Source of the DNA: Candidatus Gallimonas merdigallinarum
GTDB lineage: Bacteria > Bacillota > Clostridia > Christensenellales > Borkfalkiaceae
Direction of reading: 5' to 3'
Assembly (NCBI GenBank): GCA_904373325.1
Contig: CAJFFP010000016.1
Span: forward strand, 1 to 64,000
Length of the DNA: 64,000 nucleotides
Part shown: one piece after another, positions 24,074 to 32,121 of the stretch
Layout: each line of letters starts with the position of its first letter
How positions within the stretch are numbered: position 1 is the stretch's first letter
The notes under the pieces: model-generated
What the model was told of the DNA's origin: nothing
The model's input: the letters and a program-made list of their open reading frames with translations, nothing else
Databases searched by the model: none
Made by a program: the position numbers and the translations under genes

Positions 24074-26164
24074 TTACGCGAGTTTTTCGAGCAGCTTGAA
24101 GTCGATGCCCTTCTCGCCGATCTTGATGATCTTGACTTTGACGACGTCGCCGACGTTCAGCACGTCCTCCACCTTCTCGACGCGGCGGTCGGAAAGTTTG
24201 GAGATGTGGATCATACCGTCCTTGCCGGGAGCGAACTCAACGAACGCGCCCATCGTGGAGAGAATACGCACGACACGCCCGATGAACATATCGCCCACTT
24301 CGGGATCGCGCACGATGCTCTCGACGATCGCCTTTGCGCGCTGCGCCGCTTCGGGATCGCCGTAGGAAGCGATGCAGACCGTGCCGTCCTCCTCGATGTC
24401 GATCTTGGTGCCCGTTTCGGCAATGATGGAGTTGATGACCTTCCCCTGCTTGCCCACAACGTCGCCGATCTTCTCGGGATCGATCTGGAAGGAGATGATG
24501 CGGGGCGCATACTTGGAAAGCTCGGGCGAAACTTCGGGAACGCATTCCAGCATTTTGCCGAGAATGAACTGTCTGCCCTCGTTCGCCTGCTCGATTGCGG
24601 CGTGCATGATCTCTTCGGAAATGCCCTTGATCTTAATATCCATCTGAATGGCGGTGATGCCCTTCTGCGTACCTGCGACTTTGAAGTCCATATCGCCGAG
24701 GAAGTCTTCAAGACCCTGAATATCCGTCATGACGCGGAATTCGCCCGTCTCCTGATTCTTGATAAGACCCATTGCAACGCCTGCGACGGGAGCCTTGATC
24801 GGCACGCCCGCGTCCATGAGCGCCATCGTCGAACCGCAGACGGAAGCCATGGAGGAAGAGCCGTTGGAGGAGAGAATATCGTTGACGACGCGGATCGCGT
24901 AAGGGAACTCCTCTTCGGAGGGAATGACGGGAACGAGCGCACGCTCCGCAAGCGCGCCGTGCCCGATCTCGCGGCGGCCCGCACCGCGGATCGCCTTCGC
25001 TTCGCCCGTGCAGTACCCGGGGAAGTTGTATTGGTGCATATAGCGCTTGGAGGTCTCTTCGTCCAGCCCTTCGAGCTTCTGCGCCGCGCTCAGCATGTCC
25101 AGCGTGCAGGTCGCGAGCGTCTGCGTCTGACCGCGGGTGAACACGGCAGAACCGTGCGCGCGGGGCAGAACGTGGCGTTCGCACCAGATGGGACGGATGT
25201 CTTTCAGACCTCTGCCGTCGGGGCGGATGCCCTTATCGAAGATCTTCGCGCGGACCTTCTCTTTGGTGAGGTAATAGACGGAATCTTTGAGTTCGCGCGT
25301 CTGATCGGGATAGATCTCCGCAAAGTGCGCGAGAATATCCTTCTCCACTTCGTCCTGACGCGCTTCGCGCTCCGCGCGGTCGAAGGTATCGAGCGCCCAA
25401 TCGAGTTTTTCCGAGCCGTACGCGCGCACCGCGGCGTCAAGCTCCTCGGGGATATGATACAGCTCGATCTGCTGTTTGGGTTTGCCCGCCGCGGGAACGA
25501 TGACGTCCTCGATGAACGCGCAGATCTTCTTGATCTCCTGATGCCCGAACATGATCGCGCCGACCATTTCGTCGTTGGTGACCTCGTCCGCGCCCGCCTC
25601 GATCATGAGGATCGCGTCGCGCGTGCCTGCGAGGTTGAGGTGAATGGTGCTCTTTTCGCGCTGCGCGGCATCGGGGTTGATGACGTACTCGCCGTCCACC
25701 AGCCCGACCACGACCGAACCCGTAGGACCTGCCCAAGGGATATCGGAAATGGCGAGCGCGACGGACGAACCGATCATGGCGAGCGGCTCGGGGGAGACGT
25801 CAGGCTCCACCGAGAGAGCCGTTGCGACGACCACGACGTCGTTGAAAAGTCCCTTCGGGAAGAGCGGACGGAGCGGTCTGTCGATGAGGCGCGCCGTTAA
25901 GATCGCCTTATCGCTTGCCCTGCCCTCTCTGCGCTTGAAGCTGCCGGGGATCTTGCCGACCGCGTACATCTTCTCTTCATAGTCCACCTGCAAGGGGAAG
26001 AAGTCGATGCCGTCGCGCGGGGTCTTGGACATACACACCGTCACCATGACGGCGGTCTCGCCGCAGCGCACGACGCACGAACCGTTCGCCTGCTCCGTGT
26101 ACTTGCCCGTCTCGACGACGATCTCGCGCGAGCCGACCTGCGTTCTGAATTCCTGATAGTTCAT
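24074..26164 (-). CDS. pnp: Polyribonucleotide nucleotidyltransferase (PNPase)
   Basis: Phosphorolytic 3'-5' exoribonuclease of the degradosome. The 696-residue product has two RNase PH domains (second with GQTQTLATCTL and the GRREIGHGALAERAL block), a KH domain (IDPEKIGDVVGKQGKVINSI) and a C-terminal S1 domain (GDMFIGRVVRIL ... GKDGMIHISKL). It is downstream of rpsO, the conserved rpsO-pnp order, but an intrinsic terminator lies between them. The start is preceded by AAGGAGATAAAAAC. Confidence 0.98.
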   Translation of the reverse strand: MNYQEFRTQVGSREIVVETGKYTEQANGSCVVRCGETAVMVTVCMSKTPRDGIDFFPLQVDYEEKMYAVGKIPGSFKRREGRASDKAILTARLIDRPLRPLFPKGLFNDVVVVATALSVEPDVSPEPLAMIGSSVALAISDIPWAGPTGSVVVGLVDGEYVINPDAAQREKSTIHLNLAGTRDAILMIEAGADEVTNDEMVGAIMFGHQEIKKICAFIEDVIVPAAGKPKQQIELYHIPEELDAAVRAYGSEKLDWALDTFDRAEREARQDEVEKDILAHFAEIYPDQTRELKDSVYYLTKEKVRAKIFDKGIRPDGRGLKDIRPIWCERHVLPRAHGSAVFTRGQTQTLATCTLDMLSAAQKLEGLDEETSKRYMHQYNFPGYCTGEAKAIRGAGRREIGHGALAERALVPVIPSEEEFPYAIRVVNDILSSNGSSSMASVCGSTMALMDAGVPIKAPVAGVAMGLIKNQETGEFRVMTDIQGLEDFLGDMDFKVAGTQKGITAIQMDIKIKGISEEIMHAAIEQANEGRQFILGKMLECVPEVSPELSKYAPRIISFQIDPEKIGDVVGKQGKVINSIIAETGTKIDIEEDGTVCIASYGDPEAAQRAKAIVESIVRDPEVGDMFIGRVVRILSTMGAFVEFAPGKDGMIHISKLSDRRVEKVEDVLNVGDVVKVKIIKIGEKGIDFKLLEKLA

Positions 26165-26280
26165 GTTTTTATCTCCTTATCTCTTATCGCCTTTCGTTCT
26201 TTGCCTGCCGCCCCGACAGCGGCAAAGCGTAGGTTTTTTCCGCAATTTCTCCCGAAAAACGCGCGGAAAAACCGAAAAAA

Positions 26281-26303
26281 GGGAGCGGCAAAAAACCGCT
26301 CCC
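26281..26303 (-). terminator. Terminator between rpsO and pnp
   Basis: Minus strand GGGAGCGG-ttttttg-CCGCTCCC followed by TTTTTTC. In E. coli the rpsO-pnp junction also carries a terminator with read-through; partial read-through is expected here since no separate pnp promoter was identified. Confidence 0.8.
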
Positions 26304-26312
26304 CCTACAAGC

Positions 26313-26567
26313 TCACTTTCTCAGTTCGAGCGCGGCAATAACCGCTCTGTAACGCTCGATGTCCTTCGCTTTGAGATAGTCGAGAAGCCCTCTGCGGCGG
26401 CCGACCATCTTCAACAGTCCGCGGCGGGAGTGATTGTCGTGCTTGTGCTCTTTCAGGTGCTCGTTGAGGTGGTTGATGCGCTCGGTCAAAAGCGCGATCT
26501 GAACCTCGGGAGAACCGGTATCACCCTCGTGGGAAGCGAACTTCGCGATGATTTCCTTCTTTTCCAT
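26313..26567 (-). CDS. rpsO: 30S ribosomal protein S15 (uS15)
   Basis: Primary 16S rRNA-binding protein of the 30S platform. The 84-residue product has the family core [18 protein letters not shown] and [15 protein letters not shown]. The start at 26567 follows AGGAGGTAAAACGCAA; the in-frame extension to 26660 would include the promoter region. The leader is about 77 nt and GC-rich; S15 autoregulation through such leaders is known, but no specific structure is claimed here. Confidence 0.97.
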   Translation of the reverse strand: MEKKEIIAKFASHEGDTGSPEVQIALLTERINHLNEHLKEHKHDNHSRRGLLKMVGRRRGLLDYLKAKDIERYRAVIAALELRK

Positions 26568-26650
26568 TTGCGTTTTACCTCCTATGGATTTTCGCCGCGT
26601 AACGCCAAGGGGAACGTGGAGAGCGATCCTCCTCGCGTACGCCGAAATAG

Positions 26651-26679
26651 ATTGTACCATTTTTCCGCGCGCTTGTCAA
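26651..26679 (-). promoter_or_regulatory. Promoter of rpsO
   Basis: Minus strand TTGACA (26679-26674), 17-bp spacer, TACAAT (26656-26651). Confidence 0.85.
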
Positions 26680-26773
26680 AGATTTTTCCGCGCTTTTAAA
26701 AAATCGCGCGCCGAAATTTGAAAATCCTGCCGCGGAAAAAACGCGCGCCTTACCGCGCATATGCGGCTGCGCG

Positions 26774-26811
26774 CAAAAAATCGTCGCGGCGGGGCAATCC
26801 GCCCCGCCGCG
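26774..26811 (-). terminator. Terminator after element H
   Basis: CGCGGCGGGGC-ggatt-GCCCCGCCGCG on the minus strand, then ACGATTTTTT. It should end transcripts from the SPFH/143-residue operon after they pass element H. Confidence 0.72.
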
Positions 26812-26860
26812 CATATGAAATTTCGTTCATCTGCCCTTCCCCGCATACCAACGCGCTATA

Positions 26861-27134
26861 AAATCACAGATACAAGGAAGGTTTCCTTACTGTAAATACG
26901 TTGCAAAAGGCGTTTTGCTATAAATTACAGATACAAGGAAGGTTTCCTTCCGCAGTATGCCCCTAATTGTTGCGCAAGCAACTTTCAGGAAGGAGTGAAT
27001 GCGCCGTCCGCTATTATGTAAGCCCTGATGGGACGGCGCAGAGAGGAAGGCGCGGTTAGGCATATGCCGTACCCGCAGCCGTCCTCTCAGATCACGGAAT
27101 TTTGTCGTCCCTTTGGACGAGAAAATTCGTGAAC
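26861..27134 (-). repeat. Composite hairpin element H, single-armed
   Basis: Modules towards GTGAAC (27129-27134): two copies of an ACAGATACAAGGAAGGTTTCC block (26867 and 26929 region), a truncated GCAAAAGGCGTTTTGC hairpin, GTTGC-gcaa-GCAAC in place of GCCGC-tcac-GCGGC, P2 GCGCCGTCC-[20-nt loop]-GGGACGGCGC, P3 GAGAGGA..TCCTCTC with an inner GGCATATGCC, and P4 GAATTTTGTCGTCC/GGACGAGAAAATTC. It lies eight bases after the stop of the 143-residue gene. The swap of the P1 stem from GCCGC/GCGGC to GTTGC/GCAAC is a full compensatory change. Confidence 0.8.
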
Positions 27135-27142
27135 CCTCTCTC

Positions 27143-27574
27143 TCATCTCAGTATCACCGCGCACGAAACGGCGCAGATCTCCTCGCCCTCGGCGAGCACG
27201 AGCGTATCGCCGTGCGTATAGGTGCGCACCAGCCCGCCCACGCGGAGCTTGAACGAGGGCGTGTTCTCGCTCGCCGCGAGCACGGTGTACGTTCCCGGCA
27301 TGGGCTTTTTGCCGCGTTCGGCGGTAAACGTCTCCCCGCGCGGGAGCATGAAATCGCCCTTCTGGAAGGTGATATTCGCCGCGCCGTCCTTTTCGATCGC
27401 GTCGTCCTCGGAATAGCGCACGCCGCCCTTTACGCGGACGTCCTCGGCAAATTCCGCGTCGCGTTCCGCGCGGCGTTTCTCCTCACTGCGCTTTTTCGCG
27501 AGCATGACGAGCATCACGCACGAGATCGCAAGCAAAACCGCAAGTACGATAATGACGATGATTTCCCAACGCAT
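27143..27574 (-). CDS. Membrane-anchored protein of unknown function next to SPFH gene
   Basis: The 143-residue protein has one N-terminal transmembrane helix (IIVIIVLAVLLAISCVMLVML, about 5-25). A charged linker (KKRSEEKRRAERDAEF) and a small beta-rich domain follow (GDFMLPRGETFTAERGKKP, then GTYTVLAAS and TYTHGDTLVLAEGEEI). No family was recognised. It starts 12 bp after the SPFH gene and shares its promoter, which suggests a joint envelope function. Confidence 0.7.
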   Translation of the reverse strand: MRWEIIVIIVLAVLLAISCVMLVMLAKKRSEEKRRAERDAEFAEDVRVKGGVRYSEDDAIEKDGAANITFQKGDFMLPRGETFTAERGKKPMPGTYTVLAASENTPSFKLRVGGLVRTYTHGDTLVLAEGEEICAVSCAVILR

Positions 27575-27586
27575 AACAGCCTCCCG

Positions 27587-28597
27587 TTACAGTTTCTGTC
27601 CGCATTCGGGGCAGAATTTTGCGTTCGCGGAGAGCGCCGCGCCGCACGCGGGACAAGCCCGCAGGAGCGATTTTCCGCATTCGGGGCAGAACTTCGCGTT
27701 GGGCGAGACCGCCGCCCCGCACGCGGGGCAGAACGCGCCCCCGCCGCGCGCCTCCTTTTTCGGCTGCGTGCCGAAGGCATTCGCCATGTGCATTCCCATG
27801 CCCATGCCAAGCCCCGCGCCCATCATCGAGCCGACGCCGCCGCCCGCGTTTTTCGCCGCCTCTTTCATGGCGTCCGCCTGCGCCATCTGTGTGTACACGT
27901 CGATATTGCCGCGCATCATGTTGAGCCGCGCGTTTTCGTCGAGCGCCTTTTCGAGTTCGGGCGGGAGCGAAACGCTCTCGAAGCGGAAATCGCCGAGCTG
28001 TACGCCGATCGAGGCGAGCCGCTTATCGAGCGAATTTTTGACGGAGTCGCCCACCTCCACGAGGTTGGCAGAGAGATCGAGCGCAGGTACGCCGCTCTCG
28101 CCGAGCGCGTCGGAGAGCATCGTCACGATGAGGCTGCGCAGATGATCGGTAATATCCTGCGTGACGAAGGAGGAGCGCGCGCCCGAAAGCTCCTTCATAA
28201 AGACGTAGGGATCGGTCACGCGGAAGGAATAGGTCCCGTACGCGCGCAGGCGCACCGCGCCGTAGTCGGCGTCGCGCACAATGACGGGCGTCGCCGTCCC
28301 CCATTTCAGCCCCGTGAACTGCCGCGTGCTGATAAAGTAAATTTCCGATTTAAAGGGTTTTTCAAAGGCGTACTTCCACGAGAGAAGCCGCGTGAGAACG
28401 GGCAGCGTATCGGTATCCAGCTTATACATTCCGGGACCGAATACGTCCGCCATGTGCCCCTTGTCGCAAAAGACCGCCGCCTGCCCCTCGCGCACGGTGA
28501 GCGAAGAGCCGCGCTCGATGGTGTTCTTCCCGATGGGATACTTCCAGACGACGGCGTCCGGCGAGGTTTCCGCCCATTCGATGACTTTCAGGAACAT
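27587..28597 (-). CDS. SPFH-domain protein with two C-terminal zinc ribbons (YdjI-like)
   Basis: The 336-residue protein has an SPFH/band-7-like domain over about residues 20-220, a Gly/Met-rich segment (GGGVGSMMGAGLGMGMGMHM) and two CPxCG zinc ribbons at the end (FCPACGAAVS..FCPECGKS and ACPACGAALS..FCPECGQKL). This matches the 'virion core protein-like' YdjI group, which in Bacillus acts with PspA and the membrane proteins YdjG/YdjH in membrane-stress protection. No pspA is adjacent, but the divergent gene also combines membrane helices with a zinc ribbon. Transcribed with the 143-residue gene. Confidence 0.85.
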   Translation of the reverse strand: MFLKVIEWAETSPDAVVWKYPIGKNTIERGSSLTVREGQAAVFCDKGHMADVFGPGMYKLDTDTLPVLTRLLSWKYAFEKPFKSEIYFISTRQFTGLKWGTATPVIVRDADYGAVRLRAYGTYSFRVTDPYVFMKELSGARSSFVTQDITDHLRSLIVTMLSDALGESGVPALDLSANLVEVGDSVKNSLDKRLASIGVQLGDFRFESVSLPPELEKALDENARLNMMRGNIDVYTQMAQADAMKEAAKNAGGGVGSMMGAGLGMGMGMHMANAFGTQPKKEARGGGAFCPACGAAVSPNAKFCPECGKSLLRACPACGAALSANAKFCPECGQKL

Positions 28598-28639
28598 AAC
28601 TTCCTCCTTACGCGCCCTTTGGCGCGCTTGCCTGCGTAC

Positions 28640-28668
28640 AGTATAGCACGCCGCAAAAAGGATGTCAA
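28640..28668 (-). promoter_or_regulatory. Promoter of the SPFH operon
   Basis: Minus strand TTGACA (28668-28663), 17-bp spacer, TATACT (28645-28640). Confidence 0.85.
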
Positions 28669-28687
28669 GATTAAAATTTCTGCACGC

Positions 28688-28716
28688 TTGACAAACGCCG
28701 CCGCACGGTTTATACT
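28688..28716 (+). promoter_or_regulatory. Promoter of the membrane/winged-helix/zinc-ribbon gene
   Basis: TTGACA (28688-28693), 17-bp spacer, TATACT (28711-28716). The -35 boxes of this and the divergent SPFH promoter are 19 bp apart, and both use the same -10 variant, suggesting joint control. Confidence 0.85.
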
Positions 28717-28756
28717 ATAAGAAAAGCTATAAGAAAATCATTTTCGGAGAACGCAT

Positions 28757-29248
28757 ATGCAGGCAGTCAGGAAAGCGCTCAGAAAAAACCTCATTCTCTC
28801 GGTGATCCTCACGGTCATGCTGCCCTTGGGCGGCGCGATGCTCGGCGTGGGACTTGCGCTCCATCAGCCCGCGATCTGGGCGATCGGGATCGCGTTCATG
28901 GTCTGCGGATTTTACGGCTGCCCCTGCGCGTGGACGATGGCATACGCCCCCACCAAGAGCCTCAGCCGCATCGTGAGCGCGGTGGTCGAGGAAAACCTCT
29001 GCACCGTGAACGAGATCGCCGCGCAGCTCTCCCTCTCCGAAAAGGACGTGCGCAACCGCCTCGATATGTGCTTCCGCAAGCACTACCTCACGGGCTATAA
29101 ACGGGAGGGCGACGCGATCGTGCTCAACGACAACCGCGCCCCCGCAAAGCGTTCGTTCTCGGCGGAATGCCCCTACTGCGGCGCGAAATTTGCTTACACG
29201 GCGGACGATCCCCGCTGCCCGTACTGCGGCTCGCCCGTAAAAAAGTAA
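28757..29248 (+). CDS. Two-helix membrane protein with winged-helix-like and zinc-ribbon domains
   Basis: The 163 residues hold two membrane helices at about 12-33 and 37-60 (ILSVILTVMLPLGGAMLGVG; IWAIGIAFMVCGFYG). They are followed by an HTH/winged-helix-like stretch (VEENLCTVNEIAAQLSLSEKDVRNRL begins near 80) and a C-terminal zinc ribbon (CPYCGAKF ... RCPYCGSP). The order resembles small membrane partners of SPFH/PspA-type systems, but no named family is claimed. Divergent from the SPFH operon and monocistronic. Confidence 0.78.
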   Translation: MQAVRKALRKNLILSVILTVMLPLGGAMLGVGLALHQPAIWAIGIAFMVCGFYGCPCAWTMAYAPTKSLSRIVSAVVEENLCTVNEIAAQLSLSEKDVRNRLDMCFRKHYLTGYKREGDAIVLNDNRAPAKRSFSAECPYCGAKFAYTADDPRCPYCGSPVKK

Positions 29249-29260
29249 TCATGTATCAGA

Positions 29261-29298
29261 CGCCCGCGCACCGTGTGATCGGTGCGCGGGCGTTTTTT
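29261..29298 (+). terminator. Intrinsic terminator of the membrane/zinc-ribbon gene
   Basis: CGCCCGCGCACC-gtgtgatc-GGTGCGCGGGCG followed by TTTTTT. It abuts the stop codon of convergent hemZ. Confidence 0.9.
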
Positions 29299-30674
29299 CA
29301 GTTGATACGGAACAACGATCCGCGCTCGGCGATGAGCTGACCGACCTTCGCAAGATAGGTGGGAATATCTTTGGGACTGCCGTGGCGTTCGATGCGCCCC
29401 TCCCCCAAAAACACCTTTTTGGAGACGGCGTTCGCGCCGACGGCGAGATTATCGGCGATCTCTTCCATGACGTCGATATTGTACACGCACGCCTTATCGG
29501 GCTTCGTCCAGCCGACGTTCTCGTGCGCGCCCGCCATGTACTTCTGGCGGTACAGATAGTATGGCTCGTACCCCGCGGACGAGAGCGCGCTGCGGGAATA
29601 GGCGATCATCTCGGAGAGCCGCCCCGCTTCCAGCCGCGCCGTCTCCTCTTTGAGCTTCGCGCCCTTTTTCAGGCAGAGGGTATGCACGGTGATGTTGGCG
29701 GGCGCAAGCGCGATCGCCGCGTCGACGCTTTGGCGGAACTCCTCCGCGCTCTCCCCCGTCAGTCCCGCGATCAGATCGCAGTTGACGTCGAACGGGTAGT
29801 CCTTTGCCATGTCGAACGCGCGGTACAGATCGTCCGCGGTGTGCTTTCTGCCGATGGCGGAAAGCGTCTTATCCGAAAAACTCTGCGCGTTGATGCAGAT
29901 GCGCGTAACGCCGTACTTCGCGCAGACGTCCAGCTTCTCGCGGGAGAACACGTCGGGTCTGCCCGCCTCCACCGTGTATTCGCAGCCGTTCGTTCTGAGG
30001 GGCGCGATCGCCGCGAGGACGCGTTCAAGCTCCTCCGCCTCCAAGGCGAAGGGCGTTCCGCCGCCCACGTAGACCGAGCGCAGGCTGCCGATGAGCGGCG
30101 CGGCTGCGGCAAGCTCCGCTTCGAGCGCGGCAAGATAGTCGGGGAGATATTTGCGCGTTGCCGCGATGGGCGCGGTGATAAACGAACAGTAAGTGCATTT
30201 GCTCGGGCAAAACGGCAGGGAAATGAACAGGTCGCAGTTCCCCTCCTTCCGTTCGTAGACCGCCGCCTGCCCCGCGATGACGCGGCGGACGAGCGAAATG
30301 TTCTCTTCGGAGACGCACATTTTTTCAAACAACGGCTCGAACGGTCTGCCCGCGTCGAGTTCCGCGTACGCGAGGCGGGTCGGGCGGATCCCCGTGAGCG
30401 CGCCCCACGGCAACGTCTGCCCCGTCCGCGCGGAGAGAATGCGATAGAGCGCGAGTTTTGCATAGCGCTTGCAAAGGCTCTTGTATTGCAGTTCGCCTTC
30501 CGCGCGTGCTTCATCGCACGAGGAATATTCCGCGCCGTCAATGACGAAACGGTTCCGGAAAACGCCGTCCCGATATTCGCCCGTATGTCCGATCGAAAGC
30601 GATTCCGCGCCGTCGAACAGGCGCACCACGTCCATGAGTTCGGGCGGAAGGAAAGAAAGATTGCTCGTCAGCAT
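29298..30674 (-). CDS. hemZ: HemZ-like radical SAM coproporphyrinogen dehydrogenase
   Basis: Radical SAM enzyme of the HemN/HemW superfamily; HemZ is the clostridial/Bacillus type annotated as oxygen-independent coproporphyrinogen III dehydrogenase. The 458-residue product has the family block GALTGIRPTRLAY (91-103) and the cluster-binding CxxxCxxC at Cys156, Cys160 and Cys163 (FCPSKCTYC). GGGTP follows. The ATG at 30674 overlaps the end of the MBL gene by seven bases. Whether this organism makes haem is not known, and biochemical roles of HemZ proteins are incompletely settled. Confidence 0.88.
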   Translation of the reverse strand: MLTSNLSFLPPELMDVVRLFDGAESLSIGHTGEYRDGVFRNRFVIDGAEYSSCDEARAEGELQYKSLCKRYAKLALYRILSARTGQTLPWGALTGIRPTRLAYAELDAGRPFEPLFEKMCVSEENISLVRRVIAGQAAVYERKEGNCDLFISLPFCPSKCTYCSFITAPIAATRKYLPDYLAALEAELAAAAPLIGSLRSVYVGGGTPFALEAEELERVLAAIAPLRTNGCEYTVEAGRPDVFSREKLDVCAKYGVTRICINAQSFSDKTLSAIGRKHTADDLYRAFDMAKDYPFDVNCDLIAGLTGESAEEFRQSVDAAIALAPANITVHTLCLKKGAKLKEETARLEAGRLSEMIAYSRSALSSAGYEPYYLYRQKYMAGAHENVGWTKPDKACVYNIDVMEEIADNLAVGANAVSKKVFLGEGRIERHGSPKDIPTYLAKVGQLIAERGSLFRIN

Positions 30675-31288
30675 TGCCGTATATACCCGTTGAATTTCCG
30701 CTCGTATGCGAGCGTGCTGTCCTCCCCATGCCCGGGGCAGACGGTGTAATCGCCCTCCAAGGCGTAGAGCTTTTTTACGCTCGCCGTGAGTTCCCGCCCG
30801 CTGCCCGTGGGCAGGTCGGTGCGCCCCACGTCGCCCGCGAACAGCGTATCGCCCGTAAAAAGACGGTCGCCGACCGCATAGCACGCCCCGCCCGCCGTAT
30901 GCCCGGGCGTTGCGATCACGCGGATGTGCATGCCGTTAAGGTCGAGCGCGTCGCCGTCGCGGAAAGTGAAATCGACGCGGAAGGCGGGGAACGTACCCGC
31001 CGCCCAGCCGCCGAACGCCTCCGCAAGGTTATCTTTGCCCACGACAAGCGCGCGCTCGCGTTCGAGACACCCGATTTTCGCGCCCGCCGCCTGCAATGCG
31101 GCGCAGCCGCCCGTATGGTCGAAATGCCCGTGCGTCAGAAGAACGTGCGTGACGGTAAGCCCGCGTTTTTTCGCCTCGTCCGCGATGCGCGGCTGCGCGG
31201 GATCTATGGCGACGGCGGACATCCCGTCCGCCGTCAGAAGGTAGCTGTTCGCAGCAAACCCGATGGGATAAATTTTATGTACCTTCAT
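30668..31288 (-). CDS. Metallo-beta-lactamase-fold hydrolase (glyoxalase II-like)
   Basis: 206-residue MBL-fold hydrolase with the metal-binding HxHxDH in LLTHGHFDHTGG, then TPGHTAGG, FTGDTLF and CPGHGEDS, the pattern of YcbL/hydroxyacylglutathione-hydrolase-like proteins. The C-terminal substrate domain of true glyoxalase II is missing. The substrate is unknown. The start at 31288 follows AGGAGAATAT and is 18 bp after the end of element I; the gene sits between relA and hemZ, an order seen in other Clostridia. Confidence 0.9.
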   Translation of the reverse strand: MKVHKIYPIGFAANSYLLTADGMSAVAIDPAQPRIADEAKKRGLTVTHVLLTHGHFDHTGGCAALQAAGAKIGCLERERALVVGKDNLAEAFGGWAAGTFPAFRVDFTFRDGDALDLNGMHIRVIATPGHTAGGACYAVGDRLFTGDTLFAGDVGRTDLPTGSGRELTASVKKLYALEGDYTVCPGHGEDSTLAYERKFNGYIRQC

Positions 31289-31305
31289 ATATTCTCCTGC
31301 ATAAA

Positions 31306-32118
31306 GTTCACAAAATTTTCCGTCCAAAGGCTCGTCGCGGCGGAGCGCCGTTTGCGACTGTTCGGTTTTACCGAACAGTACGCCTGAAACGCTCGCCGCT
31401 CCTCTTCGCAAAAAATCTTTCTGCGAAATCTTTTTTGCGAGTGCTGCGGTATGAGTATTCCGTGATTGGAGAAAAAACCATCGGGCGCGGCACTGCGTGC
31501 CTGACCGCCGTTTTTCCTCTGCGCCGTCCCATCAGGGCTTACATAATAGCGGACGGCGCATTCACTTTTTCGGAAAAGCCGCGTGAGCGGCAAATTGGGG
31601 TGAGCGGCGCATTATGCGCACCGCCACGGTGTGGCGTGCGCGCGTCGCGAACTGAGAAATTGCCATATCAAGGGCAATTTCGTGCCCGCAGGCGGCACAC
31701 TACCTCGGTGCCGCCGAGATAAAAGGCATAACGCAGTGACGCCTTTTGCAACGAATTATAACGCGACAACCCTTCCGTCGCAGCTCCGCTGCGCCACCCT
31801 CCCTTACACAGGGAGGGCAAAGCTCTCAATCACGTCCGCGAGGAAGGTTGCCTTCCGCTGCGGTACTCAATTTGCGCATACCTGCGCTCGTCGCGACAAG
31901 GCGCATTTTGTGGGCATTCGGCTATGCCGAACGCCGCACTTTTTACGCCTGTCGCTCCTCTTCACGAAAATCTTTTCTGCAAAAATATTTTCGTGATTGC
32001 TGCGGTACATTTTAAACAGCGGCGGCGAGAAAAACCGAATGCAGAGCGTTAGCGAACATTGGGGTTTTCTTTCTCTCACGGAAATTCTTTTCGTCAGTTC
32101 GAAAAGAATTTCGTGAAC
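31306..32118. repeat. Composite hairpin element I, largest two-armed copy, between relA and the MBL gene
   Basis: 813 bp bounded by GTTCAC (31306-31311) and GTGAAC (32113-32118). The left arm starts AAAATTTTCCGTCC and is interrupted by a type-2 module (about 31329-31446, with TTCGGT-ttt-ACCGAA). P3, P2 GCGCCGTCC/GGACGGCGC and GCCGC-gtga-GCGGC follow. The centre holds the GAAATTGCC/GGCAATTTC hairpin, GCAAAAGGC-type hairpin, a CCCTCC/GGAGGG module, GGAAGG/CCTTCC and GCGCA..TGCGC. A second type-2 module lies at about 31886-32006. The right arm ends with P3 GAGAAAAACC and P4 GAAATTCTTTTCG-tcagtt-CGAAAAGAATTTC. The relA stop is four bases away. No gene seen. Confidence 0.85.
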
Positions 32119-32121
32119 CCC

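Noticed and set aside
31435..31996. Several short frames inside element I and other elements as possible small proteins
   Set aside because: They follow the hairpin modules, lack ribosome sites, change frame between copies and have no protein-level conservation beyond the DNA repeats.
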